From contig CP136068.1 of the NCBI GenBank assembly GCA_032622095.1, positions 48,106,443-48,170,442 on the forward strand: a stretch of DNA of 64,000 nucleotides, given 5' to 3'. The notes beneath the pieces are model-generated. The model was not told the origin of the DNA, made no database searches, and saw nothing but the letters and a program-made list of their open reading frames with translations. This stretch comes from Siphonodentalium dalli. Taxonomy: Eukaryota > Mollusca > Scaphopoda > Gadilida > Siphonodentaliidae. A program made the position numbers and the translations under genes. This document shows positions 35,023-45,835 of the stretch, piece after piece; the stretch's first letter is position 1; each line of letters opens with the position of its first letter.

Positions 35023-35979
35023 TCCATATTAAGCATGTTTACAACATGAATATAAGAATACAATATATCAGTGTTAATCAATAGGTTATATATATAACAG
35101 ATAATTCCATGACTTGAATAGTTTTTGCATCCCCAGCCGACTCAGTGCAAATGCAATGATCTAGCCAGGAAACTGTTCCGTGTGCTGCACTGACATAAGT
35201 AATTCATATAATAGGCTATTTTATAAAATTCAAGTGAGACACATACATAATATACATGTAGTACAGAAACATGACTATTTAGTTACTATTTACTATTATA
35301 GTACTACTACCGGTATGTTAATTTTTCATTTGGTATTATGAGATCCCACCTGATAACCAGGTTGATTCGATCAAATTGTTAATGTCCTGTACTGTATTTG
35401 ATTGAAATACTGAAGTCTGAAGGCTGAATCATAACAAACCTGAACTGAAACTACCGGTATTTGAAGTTTTCAGAGATGAAAGCTAGATAAAGCCAAACAT
35501 ACTTTACAGTATGATTCCAACTGTTAAACTTAAATCTTCTAGTAAACTTAAATTTCTTATGTCAATATATATAAATGTTTTGCATCTTGTTATGATATTA
35601 ATTGGGACCTAAATTAAAAAAAAAAAAATTTAAATAACAAAAAAACAAAAAACAATTGAGTTTTTTTTTTGGTCCAATTTTTTAGGGTCGGGGGATTAAA
35701 ATAGGGTCGGTCGGGTTAGCGGAAACAAACGTCTTTTTTTTTAGGCCTGAGATTTGTTTGATGGGTTCCTTGACTTGAATCAAATACGTTTTACCCCCAA
35801 AGCCAAAGAAATGGTAATATAGGACCCTCTGATCGGATTGAGTACCTTTAATATACATTGCTTCTGCACTACTACATGTAGTATATTATATGTACATGTA
35901 AGTGCTCGCACTTGAATATATAAAATAGCCTAATATATGCATTAGAGTGATATTAAACGGTACTGGACCTGGTAAATCT

Positions 35980-36255
35980 AATTTCAAGCAGGATAATCAT
36001 AATCCATTGAACCAAAGGATATCTGACAATAACTTATAATCATTTACAATCCCATACATAATTAAAAATTTCCAAAGTTACACTTGACAAATTAAACCCT
36101 CAATACAACGGATTTAACAAAAAAGTTCAGGGGGACAACCGCCAGACCCGACCATCAGCAGGGGGACACCCCCTCCCGAACCTCCCCGCTCAGGCCTTTT
36201 GGATATGCTTTTGGCAAATCATTCCCCGATAACAGTGTCCCCAAAAATCCCTGGA
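35980..36255. repeat. Inverted repeat block, right copy
   Basis: Partner of 34110-34620, lacking the 160-bp insertion seen there. It begins just beyond the right TTAA of the 2.49-kb element. Confidence 0.75.
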
Positions 36256-37060
36256 TAATTTACTGATACATTTACCGTATTTGTAATGTATAGGCGAGTG
36301 GTTGCGCATGGTCCTTCAGCCGCCAAACACGTTTTTTTATCAAAATAATATTGTATTTGACCAATAAAACATTATAAATTAGTACATGTAAATAAACAAT
36401 ATAACATATAGCAGTCTGGAGTAAACTACATACCCACATATAAAAAATAGTGGCAGTATGAATCTGAGTGTATGTTTACATACATGTAGACTGAACATAT
36501 AGCATCAGATAGTTGCTTAGTTCGGTTTCGAGATCAGATATCGGATGCTTCAGGTCGAGTCATTTTATGTACACAATATGTCTTAAGTATAGAATTGGGT
36601 TAAAATGCATTCGTTCAATTCATCACAACTGGAACATAGAATGGAATGATCTACAATGGGGTCTCGAGCAGTTTACCCCTTCGCATATAATGATATTGAA
36701 CAACGATGCCATTAAAATGGCACTTCCAGCCCGAGGACAGTAGCGAACCGTCATATTGTAGTCACCCGACTAAGTCCAGTTGATGAATTGACTGTAGAAA
36801 CATTTTAAAATTATCATCCATACCAAGTTTCGCATGGATGTACTATAAAATATATCGGATCAAACCCATATTCGAACTTGATCTGCATTTTGGTGTGATT
36901 AATTTACATACCAAATATGGTGTTAATCAGATGAAAAATGTTCGAGTCATAGCTGCATGTGTGAACCCTTTAAGTAAAAACAAGAGCAAAAATGGTTAAT
37001 ATAAAAACATATGTACGGTATGTACAGATGAAGAACGTGATAAGAAAAACCTTGGTAAGA
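36256..37060. other. Mostly unassigned, with a shared hairpin motif
   Basis: GGGGTCTCGAGCA, an ATGCCATTAAAATGGCA hairpin and a GAGGAC-AACCGTCAT run at 36655-36750 parallel 11110-11195. No exon recognised. Confidence 0.4.
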
Positions 37061-37490
37061 AATATGAGGCAGATCAGAAGAAATATGTTTGACTTACTAG
37101 CATGTGTGTACGTGAAGGGTTAATTATTTTCTAAACAGATCAATGAATCTATGCGGTAGCAAAAAATACACAGGTGAGGGGATCACTGGGGGTGTGTCAT
37201 CACACATGAATTAAATAGGAACACAATCGGACAAAAAGTAAATAGGTTTATATGGTATCAGATAGCACATGCCAATTTGGCATTTGTGAATGCAATCTGT
37301 ATTTATAAAGTGTTAATAATTTCTAAACAGATTGATACAAAAACTATACAGCATTACAGGTGAGGGGTGTGTCATCATAAACATGTACATAAAATTTGAA
37401 CAAGATCCGATAAATTATACTTGAGTTATATATCGTGTGGATAGCAAGTGTCTACGGATGGACAGACAGGCAGACAAACGAACGATACAT
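37061..37490 (+). repeat. Two-unit degenerate tandem repeat
   Basis: GTTAATNATTTCTAAACAGAT, then ACAGGTGAGGGG and GTGTGTCATCA recur near 37120 and 37310 (about 190 bp apart), ending in a GGACAGACAGGCAGACAAAC tract. Confidence 0.6.
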
Positions 37491-37541
37491 GTAGCTGGTT
37501 GATCCAGACATTGGCATGATTAATTTACAGTGTATGTGTTC

Positions 37542-37669
37542 CCACAGGTATTGGAATTTGTGTCAAAAATGGGTTTTTATGACAATTTGCTCCTCTGAAT
37601 TCTATCCTCATTCAGAGGAGTAAATTGTCATAAAAACCCATTATTTGACACAAATTCCAATACCTGTGG
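37542..37669. mobile_element. 128-bp near-perfect palindromic element
   Basis: Arms 37542-37600 and 37610-37669 pair almost perfectly around a 9-base loop. TGTTC flanks both ends (37537-37541 and 37670-37674), consistent with a 5-bp target duplication. A full-length palindrome with a duplication implies a miniature transposon rather than a chance hairpin. Confidence 0.85.
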
Positions 37670-38984
37670 TGTTCCATACATGCCTGTACACATAATTTCA
37701 TAAACACATGCAACATACACTACTTTCTAAACGAAATATTTGGATCAGAAATTTGCCAATAAAAAAGATCGATAAAATTTGACATTGATTTACCAGCTTT
37801 TATACTCAATCGATCTGCAGGGTCAAATGCTTCATTTTCAGGGCAGAAACAATAGGTTTTCAATTAGCCATTTGAAATGTACATAGACCAATTAGCAATC
37901 AAGTTGGTCACTCATCAGACAGATGTGAATGGATCACGTGTGGTCAAAATGTCAGCTGTCAAAATTTTGTGTTGGTTCTGGCGATGACTAGAACATTGAC
38001 AAAACGCTCCCAAACTAATATATGGCAACAAATCAGTATACTTATTATTAGATAACAGTTTAAGAATACACTGAACTCACCTGAATGCGAATATAGATGA
38101 TTAATTCCAATCCAAACAGAACACTAATACGACGTTATATCCAAACATCCATGCTTTGACAAACCGAATCACACACTTTCCACTTCACGAATTAACCTGT
38201 TCGATGAAAATAGGGCGGTGGTCACTGGTTATTTCACAAATATAGTGACACATCACAATAGCCAGCGAAGGATGCGAATGATATTTAAGTTATTGCGATC
38301 GAATATTGATTCGAATGCACGAACAATTCAATAAGACTATACGTACATGTGACAAATCAGTCCGCACGTGAAACCGCTGTCTGTGAACTGTAATTTTAAG
38401 TGTAAACACGTCGTGTTGATTTATGTCAAAGCGCTAATAACTAAACAATTATTGCGATCCCGAGACACAATCCTCCATTAACATATCCATGAATGAACGA
38501 GAAAATATCTCACACTTAAAGTGACATACACAATTAATAATTAGAACTGAAGGAATTCAGAAAATTTACAATGATTCGTTCCCGTTCGACTGGAAATTTC
38601 TATGAATGTTATTCATTGTCACGTGACCATGATTCAATCAAAATGGCGTCCCCATAGTAACGATTTCTTCCAACTTGCAAATCTTATTTCTACAATAATA
38701 GCACCTAGTAAATTGACCATACTATCGTATAATTGATCTACGGTGTCGGGGTGACAATACCGCTGGATAATTTGGCCAAAATAATGAAAATTAAAGGATT
38801 TGTGATCTTGTCATAAAAAATTTTCAAATACCATTTTCACCACCAAAAACACCGTTGAATTTTTTTTTCAGTCTCGACTATGACTTCAGATTACCGATTT
38901 ATACAATATCTGAGCTTGGGAACTCTCCAGGTCCCCTATTTCAATATGTGGTCATTTTTTTTCTCATGGCATAATTTAGGGGAA
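37670..38984. other. Unassigned intronic stretch
   Basis: No exon recognised. A CAAAATGGCGTCCCCATAG motif at about 38639 resembles the fold-back and satellite motif class. Confidence 0.35.
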
Positions 38985-39345
38985 TCATACCTTAAACCTA
39001 CATTGGTGGTCCAGCCAAACCGGATCTAAGGGGGCGTTCTTGTCGTTCAGTTGCCAGCTAATTGACAACTCAATTCGGTGATATGATTATGCAATCAAAC
39101 TACCCTCTTACCAATTGGACCAAAAGATAGGCCGATATAATGGTTATTGACAAGTCTTAAATTATCGTGACAGCGTGCACGCTCAATGGACTATTAATCC
39201 ACTCTGTGTTTAAATCAATTTAACAAAGGGCATGTCTCTCAATACGAGTTTTACGCTCTGCTCATCACTTTGTTTGTGATAGATATCTGCAAGATGCTTC
39301 ACCCGCAAAGACAACATTTGGTGTATTTACATGTATATCTGTATA
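38985..39345. repeat. Inverted copy of 21255-21660
   Basis: Shared blocks: CATTGGTGGTCCAGCCAAAC, a GTTCTTGTCGTTCAGT-like block, AATTGACAACTCAATTCGG and ATCACTTTGTTTGTGAT. It continues into a CTATCTGTATGTCCGTTCT end. Confidence 0.78.
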
Positions 39346-39379
39346 TATTAAAGGCTATGGGAGCTGTCTATCTGTATGT

Positions 39380-39560
39380 CCGTTCTTAGGAGAGGTACCA
39401 TATGGGGTTATTTCCATGTACTGCCATTGACCTGTGGCGTTATTTCGGACTGTGGGGTTAACCCCACAAAACTTTATATCTAAAACGGTATAATACGTCT
39501 TTGTGATGTTAAATTTTCATTAATTGAAAACGAACCCCACAAGGTTTTTCCCATCGGCAA
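39380..39560 (+). repeat. Outlying unit of the GGGGTTAACCCC minisatellite family
   Basis: TATGGGGTTATTTCCATGT and GGGGTTAACCCC (39454-39465) match the array at 43000-44820. Confidence 0.65.
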
Positions 39561-39684
39561 AAATGTCCATCAGTGGATTGTACATCAGTCTCACTTAGAC
39601 GTTACCGCAAATGCTAAGAAATTATCGGTAGTTGTCGGTATAAATCGTGGGTTTCCGGAATTGAGTCACGTGATACGACGCTTC

Positions 39685-39713
39685 ATGTTTGCAGCCGCCG
39701 GCCATTTTCCAAG
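39685..39713 (+). CDS. Candidate first coding exon of an unknown gene
   Basis: ATG at 39685 opens MFAAAGHFP and ends at a strong donor AAG|GTGAGTG. Upstream are an E-box (CACGTG at 39667) and a GCCGGCCATTTTCC block resembling a YY1-type initiator. It could equally be 5' untranslated. The phase does not join directly to 41193. An intermediate exon at 40448-40533 (basic, FPRRRREPKLRKIGK) joins the first in frame but not the third, so the model is incomplete. Confidence 0.3.
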
Positions 39714-40447
39714 GTGAGTGAACATCAACAATTTTAAATCAAGTTTCATCTACGCACATCACACTTCACATACATCTAAATTTGTTTAAATGAAATATTC
39801 TCATTATATACATACGTATATTTATAGTTATGTGGATCACAACAGTATACTATGCTGCTACTTATAAAACTTTGAATGTATTATACCGCTGGTGGTGCTA
39901 AAAATAGTAACATTGTAGACGTTTGTATTTCTACCAATTCAGATCATGTGACTTTGTTTCTATATGAATTGGCATCGGGACTTGTTGAAAATGTGCCATA
40001 TATCCAATTGATAAATATATTTATATTATATTAATGTAGATTAGCTTAGAATGAGGTTAAATAACGTATATTTAGAGTAGATATGCATTGGTAATTGATA
40101 GCCGCTTAGCGGAATATGTCGGTATGTCACAATGGGGATTTCGGTTCTTATTCTTTACGTGATTAAATTAAAATTCATGGCATAATAATTGATGGTTTAA
40201 TTATGAACCAAATTTGTTTATATGCACATTTTTATATGACGAATGTTTAGCAGGTTAATATTTTAAACATGGCGGGTTTTTTTTCATGAACGAGATTTTA
40301 GCGCATGCGCACAAATCACTTCCTTAATTGTACACTTCCTGATTTGAAAACGGTGTGTTCACTTTTGACTGACGTGTTAATTACTATAATAAAAACGTTA
40401 TATTGTCAAATTAGAGATACAAAATCAAACTATCATCAGTTTTCAAG

Positions 40448-40533
40448 TATTGTGGATGCCGTATTTATTGGAAAGAAGTTAACTCGTTTTCCGAGGCGGA
40501 GAAGAGAGCCAAAATTACGCAAAATCGGCAAAT
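40448..40533 (+). CDS. Candidate basic exon of the same unknown gene
   Basis: Between TTTTCAAG and GTAAAT, it encodes IVDAVFIGKKLTRFPRRRR followed by EPKLRKIGK, an Arg/Lys-rich run that could be a nuclear localisation signal. The junction to 41193 would create a stop, so either a boundary is wrong or an exon is missing. Confidence 0.25.
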
Positions 40534-41192
40534 GTAAATATCTACTTGACTAGATCTAGTACAATTTTTTAGTATTGCAAATTCAAATCTAATAGCCTAA
40601 CTTTGTAACTAAGTGAGTTAAGCTACAGCCTACTTGATTAAAAATCAGCTGGTTTGGCATTGCTAATGGATACACTTTTGTTAGAGATTTATTGATCCGA
40701 AAACCATTATTTGAAAGTTTAAAAATAAATTTGAAAATTTAGTTATTTTTTTTAACAAATTGTAATGACATGTTTAGAATCAATGGGTGGTTATTGCAGA
40801 AACAGCTATTTGTTTTTCTCAGATTCTGCACATTTAATGATTTATCAGTGTTCTGTTCTTAGAACACAACAGTCCTACCCTTACGGCGAAATAAACGTAT
40901 CTTAATTGACACAGCTACGTGTAACTAGTACTAGTAGTTGTCACTTTGTCAGTGACTCCTGTGTGGGTAATAGATTCCCACCAAACTCATAAAGTGGGCA
41001 TTGTCTCTAAAACATATCTTATAACTTCACACAATAGTAGTACTAGTATGCCATCATATTTACCAGTGAAAATCATCACTCTAGCACAGATTGACATCAA
41101 GTCTCACTGCATATATTAATTCTTTAAAAACTGATGTATATCTGTAGTCGTGAGTGTAGATGTATTTTAGATTTAATGTTTTCTATTTCTAG

Positions 41193-41334
41193 GACTATCA
41201 ACGAAGAAGTCTGAAAGGACTGATGCAGTACCGAAGGTCTGGTGACACGTTCAAACGTTATGCATTAAATGAAGAAACAACATACAGTGATACTGATAAT
41301 GACACGCTGCAAGACATCGAGGAATCCAATGAAG
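41193..41334 (+). CDS. Exon of an unknown charged protein
   Basis: From acceptor TTTCTAG to donor GTATTG, starting phase 0 and ending phase 1. It encodes DYQRRSLKGLMQYRRSG, then an acidic TYSDTDNDTLQDIEESNE run. It splices in phase to 41927, the best support that this is a genuine exon. No domain is recognised; basic-then-acidic composition fits a nuclear or chromatin protein, but that is inference. Confidence 0.45.
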
Positions 41335-41926
41335 GTATTGGTCTGCTATAAATTTCTAGTACATTTCCCTGGCTGGTTGGCTCGATTTATTTGGCAAACA
41401 AATTGGAAACAAGTAATATTTTTTTATTTGGCCTAAGGATATAAACGATGTTTAAACACTGAAAACTATTTTTGAAAAACAAACAAACATGCATATATTT
41501 ACACTACCGGTATATAAAACACATTTCCATGCCAAACAGCTATTTTTTTATTAAGACGTTCTTTGTTAACATTACCCCGCATACGCTTATAATATATTAA
41601 TTTGATGTATACTTGTACATGTATATAAAGTGACTTATAGGTCATATGTGCTAGGTGTTATAACTTTATGTTATGTAATATAATAATATATAATTGCAAA
41701 TTACACATGCCACTATGGTAATAAAATTATTCTACATCTATTCTATTCTAAAACAAGAATAGTCATTGACTCATGCGGCGACATGTCATTAACAATCTCA
41801 TATTGCCCCGATTCCATTCATATCAATTTTAGGGTCGGTTGCCGACTTGAAACAATTAATTTTGTTTGACCTTATTGACAATTCATAGAAGAGCATATAA
41901 TAAATATTTATGTCTTTGGTTTTCAG

Positions 41927-42305
41927 GGTTGATTACTCCGACTTTGATGATCGAAGACATTGACCCATATCTGTCGCACGAAATGAGTGTTGATTCTTCT
42001 TCTGACTACGTTTTAAGTTCCAGTTCTTCAGATGCAGATGACTTTGTTCATTACAAAAAGAAGAAAAAAAGAGTAAATTGTGAAAACGTAAGATTTCCGA
42101 CAGTAATAGTGACTGTGACGAAAACAAAAAGTGTTTAACAGTTAGGTGTTCACCAGTTGAACGTTCGCCAGTTCCAAACAGTGCAAGCGATGATGATATG
42201 AGTTAGTTCTTTCCAGGGTTAACATCAATGGCTGTTAATCTTCAATGTGTTCAATCGGACTGTTCTGAATCCTCTGATGACAATTTCAGTGAAAGTGATG
42301 AATGA
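41927..42305 (+). pseudogene. Acidic Ser-rich terminal exon, frameshifted
   Basis: Follows acceptor TTTTCAG in phase 1. It encodes LITPTLMIEDIDPYL, a Ser run (SSSDYVLSSSSSDADD), a KKKKK patch, then after a one-base frame change near 42085 an acidic stretch (ISDSNSDCDENKKCL, SASDDDMS). A TAG at 42198 is followed in the same frame by more of the same composition (SESSDDNFSESDE) and a second stop at 42303. Either the gene is decaying or the sequence has an indel error plus a true stop at 42198. Confidence 0.4.
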
Positions 42306-42449
42306 TGTAATACCGTTACGAGACATTGAAAATCCTGGAATATATGTAAGAGATCTGATGTGAAACGACAAAACGAGGGAAGAAGAAAAAAAATAGTACT
42401 CAAGGAATATTACCGGGAAGGGAGATAGTTGAATCGTTGTGTTGAAGTA

Positions 42450-42760
42450 CCCTGCTGGACAAAACAAGTGTCCACTTAACAGCGGTGCGGTTACCATTGC
42501 CACCGCGGCTGAAATGCAACTACACCGCGGCTCCACCGGCTAACTACAATTGTGGCGCGGTGTACTTGCCGATCGGCCATGGTGTAGTTGCCGCGGTGTA
42601 CGTGCATTGTAGTTGCCTTTCGGTCGCAGTGTACTTGCTGTTCGGCCGCGGAATACTTGCCGTTCGGCCGCAGTGCTCAACTGCAGTTACAAACTCTGAC
42701 ACCGCGGCAAATCGGCAAATTCACCGCGGTGCCAATGGACACTTGGTTTGTCCAGTGGGG
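42450..42760. mobile_element. TA-flanked MITE, copy C
   Basis: Ends CCCTGCTGGACAAAACAAG and TTTGTCCAGTGGGG, with TA on both sides. It is shorter than copies A and B because it lacks the AAACTGAAAAAAGACAATA segment, and has extra GGCCGCGG modules. It lies 145 bp 3' of the acidic exon. Confidence 0.9.
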
Positions 42761-42989
42761 TATGAATTGCTAACATCGTTCTCACCTGGAATACTTAGTT
42801 TTTGGGGACTAAAACACATGACTGTCATGAGACTTGACATTTTATGACAATATTAATATATTCCATTGAATAAATAAGTACATATACTCACCTAAGTTCT
42901 GTTAACAGAATATCATAATATTATAATACCTACCCTCATACAGCTGTTTGTCCAAAACATGGCATGTTGCCATTCATAATTTAGTTGTT

Positions 42990-43224
42990 GAGACTCAAAA
43001 TATCATATGAGGTTATTTCTATGTTCTTGACTTGTGGCGTCAGTCAAAGTTTTTTGATGTTCTTCATTTATCTTAAGGCCTTTTGAGGTTATTTCTATGA
43101 TCTTAACTTGTGGGGTTAACCCCAGAAAGCAGTCCAAGTTCATGTCATGCTTCATATCACTTTAATAATATACCTTATGACGTTCTTTATTATATTATAT
43201 CTTAATGCCTTATGGTGTTATTTG
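42990..43224 (+). repeat. GGGGTTAACCCC minisatellite, first block
   Basis: Units of roughly 80-110 bp: TTATGAGGTTATTTCTATG, CACTTGTGGGGTTAACCCC, AGAAAGCA and GTCATGCTTCAT. Interrupted by the SINE and MITEs at 43225-44138. Confidence 0.8.
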
Positions 43225-43990
43225 GTGATGCCGTGGTCTAGTGGTTGCAGGCTGGACTTGTAACGTCAGAGCGTTGTACCGCAATTGCCACCAGGGATGT
43301 GGTTTGAGGTACTTCATTGGGGGGAGGGGTAAAACATTTGAAATCTGAACAAGAGAATCGCAAAATCCTAACATCTAGAATAGCCTCAAACCTTACTAGA
43401 GTTGGAAATTTCAAACCTGACACCCCGACTTAGGTTGAACAATTTCCAACTGATGACAATTCCAATGACAATGTTGACAAAATGTAGGACAATATTGTTT
43501 TCTTAAATTAACTAGCAGTTTGTGACTGGCTACGGGGGGACACAACCTGTCCAAGTGTGGAAATTTCTAACCTGACACCCCGGCCTAAGGTTGGAAAATT
43601 TCCAACTGATGGCCATTTCAGTCCAAATTTTTTTTACAAAAAGTAGGAAAATGTTCAAATATTGGTCCAAAAACAATAAATTTCCCCCAATAACTTGTTT
43701 GAAAATCAAACTACAAGAACATTTTCAACCTATTGTTAGTGTGAAATTTCCAACTAATGTGTCAGATATGAAATTTCCAACTGTTGAAAGTTTTGACACA
43801 CCCATAAACCCACACTGTCGCCACATCCCTGATTGCCGTGGGGCACCCTCCTGTAAACTGAGTACCTGGGAGGGTAACTGTTGGAAGCGCCTAACAGGCA
43901 GCATGGTAGTCTAGACTACAGTTTACAACTTGAACTTATGATCTGGGAAGGTAAAGCGCTTTTGAGCTACACCAGGGAAAAGCACTCTGA
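43225..43990 (+). mobile_element. tRNA-derived SINE split by a MITE
   Basis: The 5' head GTGATGCCGTGGTCTAGTGG carries a good A box (TGGTCTAGTGG). The tail after 43832 includes GGTAAAGCGCTTTTGAGC and ends near 43990. A 540-bp element interrupts it at ATTGCC. It is a different SINE family from 14628. Confidence 0.65.
43292..43831. mobile_element. hAT-like MITE inside the SINE
   Basis: Ends CAGGGATGTGG and CCACATCCCTG, flanked by ATTGCCAC and ATTGCCGT (8 bp, two differences). The interior is rich in TTGGAAATTTCNAACNTGACA repeats. Related ends lie at 50095-50230 and 50506-50660. Confidence 0.85.
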
Positions 43991-43996
43991 GTGCGA

Positions 43997-44138
43997 CAGT
44001 AATTCCCAAAGTAATTGACCACTTAAACACAGCAGAATTATGGGTAATTTTTCAGGATTTAGTCGGAAATATAGCTTGTTGCCATTCGTTGGAAAGCTCT
44101 CGCTGTGTCTAAGTGGTCAATTGCTTTGGGAATTACTG
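43997..44138. mobile_element. 142-bp palindromic MITE
   Basis: CAGTAATTCCCAAAGTAATT pairs with AATTGCTTTGGGAATTACTG, with inverted repeats of about 36 bp continuing through GACCACTTA. CAGT ends resemble Tc1/mariner relatives; the flanks are GA and TA, so a target duplication is not certain. Confidence 0.8.
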
Positions 44139-44149
44139 TATGCTTTATT

Positions 44150-44820
44150 TCTATTTTCTGGACTTGAGGGGTTAACCCCAGAAAGCAAATTCCATGTCAT
44201 GCTTCATTAGTAACTTAAGGTTACTTATGATGTTATTTCTATGTTCATCACTTGTGGGGGTTAACCCCAGAAAGCAAAGTCCATGTCCTGCTTCATTAGT
44301 AACTTAATGTTACTTATGATGTTATTTCTATGTTCATCACTTGTGGGGTCAACACCAGAAGGCAAAGTCCATGTCCTGCTTCATTAGTAACTTAATGTTA
44401 CTTATGGGGTTATGTCTATGTTCATCACTTGTGGGGTTAACCCCAGAAGGCAGTCAAAGTTCGTGCTGTTCTTCATTATGGTATATATCTTATGGGGTTA
44501 TTTCCATGTTCTTGTCTTGTGGGGTTAACCCCAGAAATCAAAGTTCATGTCATGCTTCATTAGTAACTTAAGGTACGTTATGAGGTTATTTCTATGTTCA
44601 TCACTTGTGAGGTTAAACCGCAGAAGGCAGTCAAAGTCCGTGTCATGCTTCATTAGTGAATTTCGGTACCTTATGAGATCATTTCTATGATCATCACTTG
44701 TGGGGTTAACCCCAGAAGGTAGTCAAAGTTCATTTCATGCTTCATTATATGGTTGTTTCTATGTCCTTGACTTGGGATGGGTCAAAGTTCATGTCATGCC
44801 ATATTGTTTAATTAGAAAAT
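44150..44820 (+). repeat. GGGGTTAACCCC minisatellite, main block
   Basis: Exact GGGGTTAACCCC at 44168, 44257, 44433, 44521 and 44702, embedded in units with GTTATTTCTATGTTCATCAC and GTCCATGTCCTGCTTCATTAG. The 12-bp core is self-complementary. Confidence 0.9.
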
Positions 44821-45164
44821 GTTTTTGACAAGTTGTAAGCTGTTTGGTTGAACATTCCCAATCCTTCATATTTATGTAACCATATAAAGCAATTGTTATA
44901 AGAGTTATAAGAATCAAACAAATCTGAACCATTATCAGTGACGTTAACCTCACGGTGACAGCCCATTATCCAGGACTTACACAATTGTATGGTTACTGCA
45001 ATTAAACCCCATTAGTTTGCAGATTGTTAACAGCACAAACTTGAGTACAAACCCCACAAGGCAGCTTTCGTAAGTAATATCAATGTGCACCTCACAAAGT
45101 GCCATTGTACAATTATGTAACCCCACAATGAAACCGGACAAAAAAATTTGCACAAGGTACCTAT

Positions 45165-45835
45165 CGTCTGTATGTCCGTTTGTCTGTTCACATCTGCTCT
45201 CCAATACCCCTGGACCGATTTCAATTAAATTAGGTGTGGTGATTCGTGTGGTATAACGGCGTTAGGTTTTAAATATTTTGATTTAAAAATGAGAAAGATA
45301 TAATTTAAAACAAATGAAAAAATTGTGTTAAATTAAGTAAGGAGTTGAATCTAAAAAGAAACAACATTTAAAATTTAAATTAACATTTGTTTCTTTTAAA
45401 TTTAGTTAAATTGTTTTTTAAATTAAAATGTGCAAATGATCAAAATGTGCGCAAAGCCCCTCTGGTGCTGAATAAAGTCTCCATAATCGAGTCAATCCTG
45501 GACCAAGAGGCCAGTCAAGTAAAGGCAATTTGCTTATGAGTGCACACCATAAGCGGCATCTGAACTGTTGGAAGTGGGCAAACATGTAGAGGGACAGCTT
45601 TTAATAAAGAAATATATATACATGCGTTGATTTTTTTTCAATGTCATACATTTCCCGTCATGCAGGAAATCAAAAAGATTCCCAGGTTTTGAACTGGTAG
45701 AATATTATGGGAATTTAAGGGCGTAGCCAGAGTAGAGCTTTGTGGCATGATCTACATCAAAATAATTTACCAAATTTGACTCATATAGCAATATAAGTTA
45801 AGGATTGCAAACTGTGCGTATAGCATATCTGGTCA
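45165..45835. repeat. Inverted copy of 20505-21235
   Basis: CTGTATGTCCGTTTGTCTGTTC, then CTGGACCGATTTCAATTAAA, CAAGAGGCCAGTCAAGTAAA and AAATTTGACTCATATAG-type blocks occur in the same order as the reverse complement of 20505-21235. Confidence 0.8.

Larger units (their letters stand above)
33361..35847. mobile_element. 2.49-kb TTAA-flanked DNA transposon
   Basis: Starts AGGTACTCAATCCGATCAG and ends with its reverse complement, with TTAA on both sides (33357-33360 and 35848-35851). Inner inverted arms extend through a GGCTTTGGGGGTAAA block and a GGCCTAAAAAAA block (33700 and 35745). TTAA duplications are typical of piggyBac and Kolobok superfamilies. No transposase is recognisable. A related end lies at 63016. 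A 348-bp element is nested inside. Confidence 0.85.

Noticed and set aside
41927-42305. PiggyBac-type transposase N-terminus
   Set aside because: Acidic Ser-rich composition is similar to such N-termini, but no DDE-domain sequence follows, and the exon joins an upstream exon by a phased intron.
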